Shown: positions 1 through 5,478 of the stretch, in pieces
Layout of the letters: each line of letters begins with the position of its first letter
Position numbering within the stretch: the stretch's first letter is position 1
DNA from: Gaiellasilicea sp035553355
GTDB lineage: Bacteria > Actinomycetota > Thermoleophilia > Gaiellales > Gaiellaceae
Direction: 5' to 3'
DNA: 6,167 bases
Assembly (NCBI GenBank): GCA_035553355.1
Contig: DATMJW010000004.1
Coordinates: 1 to 6,167, forward strand
The notes under the pieces: generated by a model
What the model saw: only the letters and a program-made list of their open reading frames with translations
What the model was told of the DNA's origin: nothing
Databases searched by the model: none
Program-made: the position numbers and the translations under genes

Positions 1-1944
1 CTCGACTCGCCCGACTGGGGCTCGATCCAGTACCAGAACGCGAACAACTCGGTGCGCGTCAGCGACGCCTTCATGGAGGCCGTCGTCGAGGGCAAGGAGT
101 GGAACCTCACCGCCCGCACCGACGGGTCCGTGGTCGACACCGTCGACGCGCGGAACCTGCTCCGCCAGATCGCCGAGGCAGCCTGGCAGTGCGCCGATCC
201 GGGCGTCCAGTACGACACCACGATCAACGCGTGGCACACGCTCCCGAACACCGGCCGCATCAACGCCTCGAACCCGTGCTCCGAGTACATGTCGATCGAC
301 GACTCGGCGTGCAACCTCGCCTCGCTGAACCTGATGAAGTTCCGCCGCGAGGACGGCGAGTTCGACGTCGAGGCATTCGAGCACGCGGTCGACGTCGTCT
401 TCCTCGCGCAGGAGATCTGCGTCGGCTATTCGTCGTACCCGACGCCGGAGATCGAGCGGAACGCCAAGGCGTACCGCCAGCTCGGCCTCGGCTACGCGAA
501 CCTCGGGGCGCTGCTGATGGCGCGCGGCCTCCCGTACGACTCCGACGAGGGACGCTCGTACGCGGCCGCGATCACGGCGCTGATGACGGGGCGCGCGTAC
601 CGCAAGTCGTCGCAGATCGCGCACCGCATGGGGTCGTTCGCCGGCTACGGGAAGAACGCGGCCGCGATGATCGGCGTGATCGCGAAGCACCGCGCGGCCG
701 TCGGGAACATCCAGCACACGGAGTCGGTGCCGGACGAGCTCCTCTCGGCGGCCCGGAAGGCGTGGGACGACGCGCTCGACCTCGGTGAGGTGCACGGCTT
801 CCGGAACGCGCAGGCCACGGTGCTCGCGCCGACCGGGACGATCAGCTTCATGATGGACTGCGACACGACGGGCGTCGAGCCCGACTTCTCACTCGTGAAG
901 TCGAAGAAGCTCGTCGGCGGCGGCGAGATCACGATCGTGAACAAGACGGTGCCGATGGCACTCGAGAAGCTCGGGTACTCGCCGAACGAGGCGAGCGAGA
1001 CGGTGGCGTACATCGACGAGCGGAACACGATCGTCGGCGCTCCGTACGTGAAGACGGAGCACTACCCCGTCTTCGACTGCGCGATCGGCGAGCGCGCGAT
1101 CCACTACATGGGTCACGTGAAGATGATGGGCGCCGTCCAGCCGTTCATCTCCGGCGCGATCTCGAAGACCGTCAACCTGCCGGAGCAGGCGACGGTCGAG
1201 GACGTCTCGCAGCTGATCGTCGAGGCGTGGCAGCTCGGGGTGAAGGCGATCGCGATCTACCGCGACAACTGCAAGGTCGCGCAGCCGCTGTCCGGCTCGA
1301 AGGACAAGGACGCGGCGACGACGATCGCGGCGCTCGCACCGGCGGCACTCGCGGGAGCGAAGCCGCAGCGGCGGCGGCTGCCGGAGGACCGCGTCGAGGT
1401 CGGCCGGAAGTTCCGCGTCGGCGAGTACGAGGGCTACATCCACGTCGGCCTCTACGAGGACGGCACCCCCGGCGACATCTTCGTCGACATCGCGAAGGAC
1501 GGCACCACGATGGCCGGCCTGATGAACTCGCTGATGATCGCCGTCTCGATGGGTCTCCAGTACGGCGTCCCGCCGGAGGTCTACGTGTCGAAGCTCTCGC
1601 ACCTGCGCTTCGAGCCGTCGGGGATGACGAACGACGCCGACATCCGGATGGCGAAGTCGATCGTCGACTACATCTTCCGCTGGTTCGGGAAGAAGTTCCT
1701 GACGCCGGAGCAGCAGGAGGAGGTCGGGATCCTCTCGCCGGACGTGAAGGCCCGCCTCGCGGCGCAGTACACGACGCCGGCCGGCTCCGAGGCCGTCGCG
1801 GTCGATGCACCGCCTCCGGGTCAGACCGCCCTCTTCAACGCCTGGGAGGACGCGGTCGAGTGCGCCCGCTGCGGCGGACGGATGGTGCGGACGGGCTCCT
1901 GCTACACGTGCCGCGACTGCGGGACGAACACCGGCTGCAGCTGA
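1..1944 (+). CDS. nrdJ: Vitamin B12-dependent (class II) ribonucleotide reductase, C-terminal 647 residues (5' end outside window)
   Basis: Reduces ribonucleotides to deoxyribonucleotides in the cytoplasm, using adenosylcobalamin to generate a thiyl radical. The frame is open from base 1, so the gene starts upstream; the GTG at 52 is internal. Residues are numbered from the first visible codon. The active-site loop NPCSE lies at 91-95, with thiyl Cys93 flanked by Asn91 and Glu95. Cys104, 11 residues later, matches the spacing of the redox-pair cysteine in Thermotoga NrdJ. The partner cysteine would be upstream of the window. The phosphate-binding PTGTIS motif is at 277-282. A basic, Ala-rich linker (about 430-460) leads to a TSCPD-type domain (about 465-575; GLMNSLMIAVSMGLQYGVP is diagnostic). 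The protein ends in a Cys-rich ribbon (CARCGG, CYTCRDCG, final CS) that should relay electrons to the active site. Family members are about 900-1000 aa, so roughly 300 residues are missing. The gene ends with TGA at 1942-1944, just before a strong hairpin. No frameshift is seen. The family assignment is secure. Confidence 0.96.
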   Translation, partial: LDSPDWGSIQYQNANNSVRVSDAFMEAVVEGKEWNLTARTDGSVVDTVDARNLLRQIAEAAWQCADPGVQYDTTINAWHTLPNTGRINASNPCSEYMSIDDSACNLASLNLMKFRREDGEFDVEAFEHAVDVVFLAQEICVGYSSYPTPEIERNAKAYRQLGLGYANLGALLMARGLPYDSDEGRSYAAAITALMTGRAYRKSSQIAHRMGSFAGYGKNAAAMIGVIAKHRAAVGNIQHTESVPDELLSAARKAWDDALDLGEVHGFRNAQATVLAPTGTISFMMDCDTTGVEPDFSLVKSKKLVGGGEITIVNKTVPMALEKLGYSPNEASETVAYIDERNTIVGAPYVKTEHYPVFDCAIGERAIHYMGHVKMMGAVQPFISGAISKTVNLPEQATVEDVSQLIVEAWQLGVKAIAIYRDNCKVAQPLSGSKDKDAATTIAALAPAALAGAKPQRRRLPEDRVEVGRKFRVGEYEGYIHVGLYEDGTPGDIFVDIAKDGTTMAGLMNSLMIAVSMGLQYGVPPEVYVSKLSHLRFEPSGMTNDADIRMAKSIVDYIFRWFGKKFLTPEQQEEVGILSPDVKARLAAQYTTPAGSEAVAVDAPPPGQTALFNAWEDAVECARCGGRMVRTGSCYTCRDCGTNTGCS

Positions 1945-1963
1945 TCCGACGCCACGCCGTGTG

Positions 1964-1997
1964 ACGACGTGAGGGCCCGGGAGGGCCCTCACGTCGT
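1964..1997. terminator. Perfect 15-bp hairpin with GGGA tetraloop, probable bidirectional terminator
   Basis: The left arm ACGACGTGAGGGCCC (1964-1978) and right arm GGGCCCTCACGTCGT (1983-1997) are perfect reverse complements around GGGA (1979-1982), a GNRA-type tetraloop in the plus-strand RNA. It begins 19 nt after the nrdJ stop. Only two T residues follow on the plus strand, so it is not a classical U-tract terminator; such tail-less stems are common in high-GC actinomycetotes. Because the stem is symmetric it could also stop minus-strand transcription from the small ORF at 2106-2198. The structure is seen directly; the terminator role is inferred from position. Confidence 0.85.
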
Positions 1998-2016
1998 TCC
2001 GGATCTGCGCGGGCTG

Positions 2017-2035
2017 CGGCGGCGAGCTGCCGCCG
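2017..2035. repeat. Second short inverted repeat in the nrdJ-regulator intergenic region
   Basis: CGGCGGC (2017-2023) and GCCGCCG (2029-2035) form a 7-bp GC stem around a GAGCT loop. GGATC (2001-2005) and GATCC (2035-2039) offer a competing outer pairing. It could back up the terminator at 1964-1997 or be chance in GC-rich DNA. There is no T-tract. The rest of 1945-2069 shows no gene. Confidence 0.3.
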
Positions 2036-2069
2036 ATCCCCTCCGGCGAGGGATTCGACGGCACTTCGC

Positions 2070-2099
2070 TTGTCATGTCACACGCTGCCGCCGTAGACT
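2070..2099 (+). promoter_or_regulatory. Likely sigma70-type promoter for the XRE/TPR regulator gene
   Basis: A -35-like TTGTCA (2070-2075; 5 of 6 matches to TTGACA) is followed by an 18-nt spacer and a -10-like TAGACT (2094-2099), which fits the TAnnnT pattern favoured in actinomycetotes. The stretch is visibly less GC-rich than its surroundings. The TGTCA element is tandemly repeated (2071-2080) over the -35 box, a possible protein-binding site. Transcription should start near 2105-2107. That gives a leader of about 170 nt before the regulator start at 2278, running antisense to the whole small minus-strand ORF. The motif match is seen; activity is inferred. Confidence 0.55.
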
Positions 2100-2101
2100 T
2101 T

Positions 2102-2113
2102 CCGGCTAGCCGG
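2102..2113. promoter_or_regulatory. 12-bp perfect palindrome at the predicted transcription start, candidate operator
   Basis: CCGGCTAGCCGG is a perfect palindrome starting three bases after the -10 box, so it would cover the transcription start site of the regulator promoter. It also contains the stop codon of the minus-strand small ORF (2106-2108). Placement over the start point suits a repressor or autoregulator site, and the neighbouring XRE protein is the obvious candidate ligand. A 12-bp palindrome in GC-rich DNA can occur by chance, and only one copy is seen here. Confidence 0.4.
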
Positions 2114-2198
2114 GTCCGGGCCAGACGGGGCCGCTCCCGGCGACAGACGCCAGGAGGATCGCGACCGCCCAGACGACGACGAGCAGACGAGGCCGCAT
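2106..2198 (-). CDS. Small ORF: 30-aa putative exported peptide, possible pheromone precursor
   Basis: An ATG-initiated frame of 30 codons ending in TAG, divergent from the XRE/TPR gene. The product has a basic start (MRPR), a hydrophobic core at residues 5-20 (LLVVVWAVAILLASVA) and a short tail at residues 21-30 (GSGPVWPGPG). This is the n-, h- and c-region pattern of a Sec signal peptide. Ser18-Val19-Ala20 fits the small-x-small rule for signal peptidase I, so cleavage after Ala20 would release a ten-residue Gly/Pro peptide with one Trp. There is no lipobox cysteine. The upstream GGAGGTG has 7 contiguous matches to the ideal Shine-Dalgarno at optimal spacing, the best in the window. No clear minus-strand promoter was found. 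I do not recognise the peptide. Alternatives are a chance ORF, a remnant of a secreted protein gene, or a small membrane peptide. Pairing with the regulator is inferred from position. Confidence 0.55.
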   Translation of the reverse strand: MRPRLLVVVWAVAILLASVAGSGPVWPGPG

Positions 2199-2202
2199 GG
2201 CA

Positions 2203-2209
2203 CACCTCC
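2203..2209 (-). promoter_or_regulatory. Strong ribosome binding site of the small minus-strand ORF
   Basis: Read on the minus strand, GAAGGGAGGTGTGCC precedes the ATG at 2198. GGAGGTG (2209-2203) matches the anti-Shine-Dalgarno over seven contiguous bases, with six bases between GGAGG and the start codon. The other genes in the window have only GAGG, AGGA or no clear site. This is the main nucleotide-level argument that the small ORF is translated. Confidence 0.6.
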
Positions 2210-2277
2210 CTTCACGGGTCGGGTGCGCGGAGGTCGCGTCTGCGCGTACGGCGCCTTACAGCGGCGGGCGCCCTGCC

Positions 2278-3579
2278 ATGGCTGCTCCCCACTACCACTC
2301 GCACGTCGACGACCCGAGGGCGGTCGGCGAGCGCCTGCGCGCTGCGCGCGTGGCGGCAGGGCTGAGCCAGCGGCAACTCGCCTTCCCGGGCTGTTCCGCC
2401 GCCTACATCTCGCGTCTCGAGGCCGGGGACCGCGTCCCTTCGCTCCAGCTCCTGCGCAAGCTCGCGGTGAAGCTCGGTGCGGACGAGAACTACCTCGCGA
2501 CCGGGGTCGCGGGCCCGCGGGAGCGGCCGAACGAGCTCGTCGAGGCGGAGATCGCGCTGCGGCTCGACGACGTCGACCGCGCCGACGCGCTCTACGACCG
2601 AGTCCTCAAGACGGCGCCCGCCGCCGAGGCCCGAGCCGAGGCGCTCGCCGGTCTCGGCCGCGTCGCCTACCGCAGGGGCGACCCGCGCGCCGCGGTCGCG
2701 TCGCTCGAGGAGGCGCTCGACGTCGACGCGGCGGCCACGCTCGCCTCACCGACCGCGATGGAGACGCTCGGGCGCGCGTACGCGACGATCGGCGAGCTCG
2801 AGTGCGCGATCGGCGCCTTCGAGCGCGCGCTCGCGCACGCGCGCGAGCGCGAGGACGCCCCTGCTGCGGCGAAGTTCTCGATCCTGCTCGCGAATGCGCT
2901 GATCGACAACGGCCGCTTCGGCCGCGCCGAAGAGCTGCTCGGAGGCGCGGTCGCCGACCTCGGCGCCGAGGCGGATCCGGCCGCACGGGCGCGCCTCTAC
3001 TGGTCGCAGTCGCGCCTCCACACGCTGAAGGGGAACCACGACGCCGCGGCCCGCTATGCCCGCCGGACGCTCGAGCTGCTCGAGCTGACGGAGGACACGC
3101 ACTACCTCGCGCGCGCGCAGCAGCTGCTCGGCTTCATCGAGCTCGAACGCGGGAACCCCGCTGCGGCGCTCGAGGTGCTGCGCAGCGGCCGCGCAAGCCT
3201 CGGCGACGCGGCGGACCCGATCCTCGTCGCGCAGTTCCGGCTCGAGGAGGCGCGGGCGCTCGCCGCTCTCGGCGAGCGCGAGGAGGCCGCAGCCGAGGCC
3301 GCCGCCGTCGCCGGGCTGCTCGCGGACGCCGACCCGCACGACGCTGCCCGCTCGTACGCCGTTCTCGCGCGCGTCTACGCCGACCTCGGCGAGATCGAGC
3401 GGGCCGTGGAGCTGTACGAGCTCGCCGCGGAGCTGCTCGAGAACACGTCGAACCCGTACGTCGCGGAGGTGTACGAGGCGCTGGGGCGGCTGTTCGAGGC
3501 GCAGGGGCGCGGCGACGACGCGCTGCAGCTCCTCAAGCGCGCGCTCGAGGCGCGCCAGCAGGCGCACGCGCCGAGCTGA
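2278..3579 (+). CDS. XRE-family HTH regulator with C-terminal TPR repeats (RRNPP-like architecture)
   Basis: Encodes 433 aa. Residues 16-75 are an XRE/SinR-type helix-turn-helix: VGERLRAARVAAGLSQRQLA, then YISRLEAGDRVPS covering the recognition helix, then LRKLAVKLGADENYL. From about residue 85 to the end there are eight or nine TPR-like helical hairpins, for example ALAGLGRVAYRRGDPRAAVA, METLGRAYATIGELECAIGA and SYAVLARVYADLGEIERAVE. No enzymatic domain, signal peptide or membrane segment is visible, so it should be a cytoplasmic DNA-binding protein whose TPR superhelix binds a peptide or protein. The ATG at 2278 puts the HTH 15 residues from the N-terminus. The upstream in-frame ATG at 2197 would add 27 residues with poor codon bias (CCT, TCA, TCT, CGT) and is disfavoured. 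No good Shine-Dalgarno precedes 2278. Its stop lies 19 nt before the reductase operon. The target and ligand are unknown. Confidence 0.9.
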   Translation: MAAPHYHSHVDDPRAVGERLRAARVAAGLSQRQLAFPGCSAAYISRLEAGDRVPSLQLLRKLAVKLGADENYLATGVAGPRERPNELVEAEIALRLDDVDRADALYDRVLKTAPAAEARAEALAGLGRVAYRRGDPRAAVASLEEALDVDAAATLASPTAMETLGRAYATIGELECAIGAFERALAHAREREDAPAAAKFSILLANALIDNGRFGRAEELLGGAVADLGAEADPAARARLYWSQSRLHTLKGNHDAAARYARRTLELLELTEDTHYLARAQQLLGFIELERGNPAAALEVLRSGRASLGDAADPILVAQFRLEEARALAALGEREEAAAEAAAVAGLLADADPHDAARSYAVLARVYADLGEIERAVELYELAAELLENTSNPYVAEVYEALGRLFEAQGRGDDALQLLKRALEARQQAHAPS

Positions 3580-3586
3580 CGCGACC

Positions 3587-3592
3587 TAGGAT
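3587..3592 (+). promoter_or_regulatory. RBS (AGGA), or -10-like TAGGAT, just before the aldo/keto reductase
   Basis: AGGA (3588-3591) lies seven bases before the ATG at 3599, a normal Shine-Dalgarno. The overlapping hexamer TAGGAT also fits the TAnnnT -10 pattern at the distance typical of leaderless actinomycetote genes. No -35 element is visible, so the RBS reading is preferred. Confidence 0.5.
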
Positions 3593-3598
3593 CACGCG

Positions 3599-4555
3599 AT
3601 GCAGGTCAGGTCACTCGGGCGCAGCGGCGTCGAGGTCTCGCGGATCATTCTCGGCTGCGGGAACTTCGGCGGGATCGGCTCGGCGCCCGCGTTCTTCGGC
3701 TCCGGCGAGACGGAGGGCGAGGCGCACGAGCTGCTCGACGCGGCCTGGGCGGCTGGCATCACGACGCTCGACACGGCGGACGCCTACGGCGGCGGCCGCA
3801 GCGAGACCTACATCGGCAACTGGCTCCGCTCGAAGGGAAGCGACGTCCGCGACCGGATCGTCGTCACGACGAAGACGCTCAACCCGATGAGCGACGGCGC
3901 CGACCGCGGGCTCGGCCGCGACCGCATCCGCCGGCAGATCGAGAGCAGCCTCGCCCGGCTCGGCCTCGACACCGTCGATCTCTACCTCCCGCACGCGATG
4001 GACCCCGACACACCCGTCGAGGAGACGGTGGCGGCGTTCGAGGAGCTCGTTGAGGAGGGGAAGATCCGCGCGTACGGCGGGAGCAACGTCGACGCGGCGT
4101 GGCTCGAGCAGGCATTGCGGCACGGGCGGCCGCAGTGCGTCCAGAACTCCTACTCGCTCCTCGAGCGGACCGACGAGCCCGGCGTGCTCACGATCTGCGC
4201 CCGAGAGGGCCTCGGGTACACGCCGTTCAGCCCGCTCGCGGGCGGCTGGCTCACCGGGAAGTACCGCCGCGGCGAGGAGCCGCCGCCTGGATCGCGGATG
4301 ACGCTGCGGCCGGAGCCGTACGAGCACCTGCGCAACGACCGCACATTCGACGCGCTCGAGGCCTTCGAGCGGCTCGCGCACGACCGCGGCACGACGCCCG
4401 CAGCACTCGCGATCGCGTGGGTGCTCGCGCACCCGCACGTGACGGCAGTCGTGATCGGGCCGCGCCGCCCGGAGCAGCTGCGGCCGGCGCTCGACGCGAT
4501 CGAGCTCGAGCTGTCGCCGGTGGAGCGCGAGACGATCAGCGCGCTCTTCGCGTGA
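3599..4555 (+). CDS. Aldo/keto reductase (NAD(P)H-dependent oxidoreductase)
   Basis: Encodes 318 aa, full length for the family, forming a single (beta/alpha)8 barrel in the cytoplasm. It should reduce an aldehyde or ketone to an alcohol with NADPH, or run the reverse. The catalytic tetrad is complete: Asp58 and Tyr63 in LDTADAYGGG, Lys92 in VVTTKT and His132 in YLPHAMD. The N-terminus RSLGRSGVEVSRIILGCGNFGG is typical of the family, as are GKIRAYGGSN, YSLLER and TPFSPLAGGWLTGKY. The C-terminal VIGPRRPEQL is the usual cofactor-phosphate loop, pointing to NADPH. The ATG at 3599 has a good AGGA site and begins at the conserved family start. The gene lies 19 nt after the regulator and overlaps the next gene by GTGA, so co-transcription is likely. 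Family membership is secure. The substrate cannot be deduced, as this superfamily is very broad. Confidence 0.94.
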   Translation: MQVRSLGRSGVEVSRIILGCGNFGGIGSAPAFFGSGETEGEAHELLDAAWAAGITTLDTADAYGGGRSETYIGNWLRSKGSDVRDRIVVTTKTLNPMSDGADRGLGRDRIRRQIESSLARLGLDTVDLYLPHAMDPDTPVEETVAAFEELVEEGKIRAYGGSNVDAAWLEQALRHGRPQCVQNSYSLLERTDEPGVLTICAREGLGYTPFSPLAGGWLTGKYRRGEEPPPGSRMTLRPEPYEHLRNDRTFDALEAFERLAHDRGTTPAALAIAWVLAHPHVTAVVIGPRRPEQLRPALDAIELELSPVERETISALFA

Positions 4556-5478
4556 GCCTCCTCGTCCTCTCGGAGCGCGAGGTCGAGGAGCTCCTCACGA
4601 TGGAGGAGTGCATCGACGCGATGGCCGACGTCCTCGCCGCGCTCGCACGCGGAGAGCTCTTCCAGCCGCTCCGGTCCGTCGTCCGGCCGAGCGAGGCACC
4701 GGGGCTGATGGGCCTGATGCCGGCGCACCGCGGCGGCGACGACGCCCTCTTCTCGCTGAAGGAGATCGTCGTGTCGCCGGGGAACCCCCGGCGCGGCCTC
4801 GACGCGCACCAGGGCGCGGTCCTCCTCCACGACGGCGAGACCGGCGAGTTGCGGGCGCTCCTGAACGCGTCGCCGATCACCGCGATCCGGACGGCCGCCG
4901 TCTCGGCCGTGGCGACGCGCGCGCTCGCGCGCGCGGACGCGCGCACCGTCGCGATCCTCGGCGCGGGCGTGCAGGGGCAGGCGCACGCGCGCGCGCTCCG
5001 CAGCGTTCTCGGCGACGCGGAGATCCGCATCTGGAGCCGCTCGAGCGGCGGCACGGCGGAAGAAGCCGTGCGGGACGCGGACGTCGTCTGCACGTGCACG
5101 AGCTCACGCGAGCCGGTGCTGCGGAGGGAGTGGCTCGCGCCGGGGGCGCACGTGAACGCGGTCGGGTCGAGCGTGCCGTCCGCGCGAGAGCTCGACACGG
5201 AGACGATGGCCGCAGCGGCGCTCTTCGTCGACCGCCGCGAGTCCACGCTCAACGAGTCGGGCGACTACCTCCTCGCCGCCGGCGAGGGCGCGATCGGGCC
5301 CGACCACATCCGCGCCGAGCTCGGCGAGGTGCTCGTCGGCGCCCACCCAGGCCGGACGAGCGACGCCGAGCTGACGGTGTTCGAGTCGCTCGGGCTCGCG
5401 GTCGAGGACCTCGCCGCCGCCGAGCTCGTCGTGCGCAAGGCGCGGGAGCAGGGGGTCGGCACCGAGGTCGCCTTCTGA
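4552..5478 (+). CDS. Ornithine cyclodeaminase/mu-crystallin family protein, probable imine reductase
   Basis: Encodes 308 aa with a GTG start at 4552 inside the GTGA overlap with the upstream stop; no good Shine-Dalgarno is seen, so translational coupling is likely. Lys70 (SLKEIVV) and Arg113 (ITAIRTAA) correspond to the substrate-binding Lys and Arg of Pseudomonas ornithine cyclodeaminase. GAGVQG (137-142) begins the NAD(P) Rossmann domain. ADVVCTCTSSREPVLRREWL, NAVGSS-ELD and the C-terminal TVFESLGLAVEDLAAAELV are all family signatures. Two features are odd. The sequence runs from IWSRSSGG straight to TAEEAVRDADVV, lacking about 20 residues seen in most relatives. The position of the cyclodeaminase catalytic Asp (Asp228 in the Pseudomonas enzyme, from memory) reads GSSVP, as in mu-crystallin-type proteins. 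True ornithine cyclodeaminase activity is therefore unlikely. A ketimine or imine reductase, or an amino-acid dehydrogenase, fits better. The adjacent PLP dehydratase could supply an imine. Confidence 0.88.
   Translation: MSLLVLSEREVEELLTMEECIDAMADVLAALARGELFQPLRSVVRPSEAPGLMGLMPAHRGGDDALFSLKEIVVSPGNPRRGLDAHQGAVLLHDGETGELRALLNASPITAIRTAAVSAVATRALARADARTVAILGAGVQGQAHARALRSVLGDAEIRIWSRSSGGTAEEAVRDADVVCTCTSSREPVLRREWLAPGAHVNAVGSSVPSARELDTETMAAAALFVDRRESTLNESGDYLLAAGEGAIGPDHIRAELGEVLVGAHPGRTSDAELTVFESLGLAVEDLAAAELVVRKAREQGVGTEVAF
5464..5467 (+). promoter_or_regulatory. GAGG site that supports an unusual CTG start
   Basis: GAGG inside the last codons of the mu-crystallin-like gene lies seven bases before CTG 5475-5477. 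No ATG, GTG or TTG occurs in this frame near the beginning of the conserved protein. The site and the CTGA overlap with the upstream stop argue for initiation at CTG. Confidence 0.45.

Noticed and set aside
2000..2077. Zinc-ribbon-like string RICAGCGGELPPIP in plus frame 2 after the nrdJ terminator
   Set aside because: There is no ATG, GTG or TTG between the upstream stop at 1970 and 2075, and a second CxxC is absent. It is probably chance in GGC/TGC-rich DNA around an inverted repeat.
889..2205. 438-aa minus-strand open frame covering nrdJ and part of the intergenic region
   Set aside because: It is Arg/Asp/Val-rich with no domain pattern and lies opposite a secure nrdJ frame; it is a by-product of the high GC content.
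2197..2277. 27-codon N-terminal extension of the XRE/TPR protein from the ATG at 2197
   Set aside because: Its codons are unlike the rest of the gene, it would push the HTH away from the N-terminus, and it overlaps the start codon and RBS of the small minus-strand ORF. The ATG at 2278 is better.
2075..2365. 96-aa plus-strand frame starting at ATG 2075
   Set aside because: Arg-rich low-complexity product with no RBS. It runs into the HTH coding region in another frame, and its start falls inside the predicted promoter.
2223..3890. 555-aa plus-strand open frame overlapping the regulator
   Set aside because: Product is dominated by Arg/Ala/Gly runs with no motifs; it is a shifted-frame shadow of the TPR gene and the aldo/keto reductase.
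4099..4551. Possible N-terminal extension of the mu-crystallin-like protein back to 4099
   Set aside because: The extension is an Arg/Ala-rich out-of-frame reading of the aldo/keto reductase. The family N-terminus starts right after the GTG at 4552.
4915..4995. Long GCGC-rich alternating stretch in the mu-crystallin-like gene
   Set aside because: It encodes the conserved ATRALARADARTVAILGAG region with ordinary GC-rich codons; no perfect long dyad or repeat unit needs a separate explanation.
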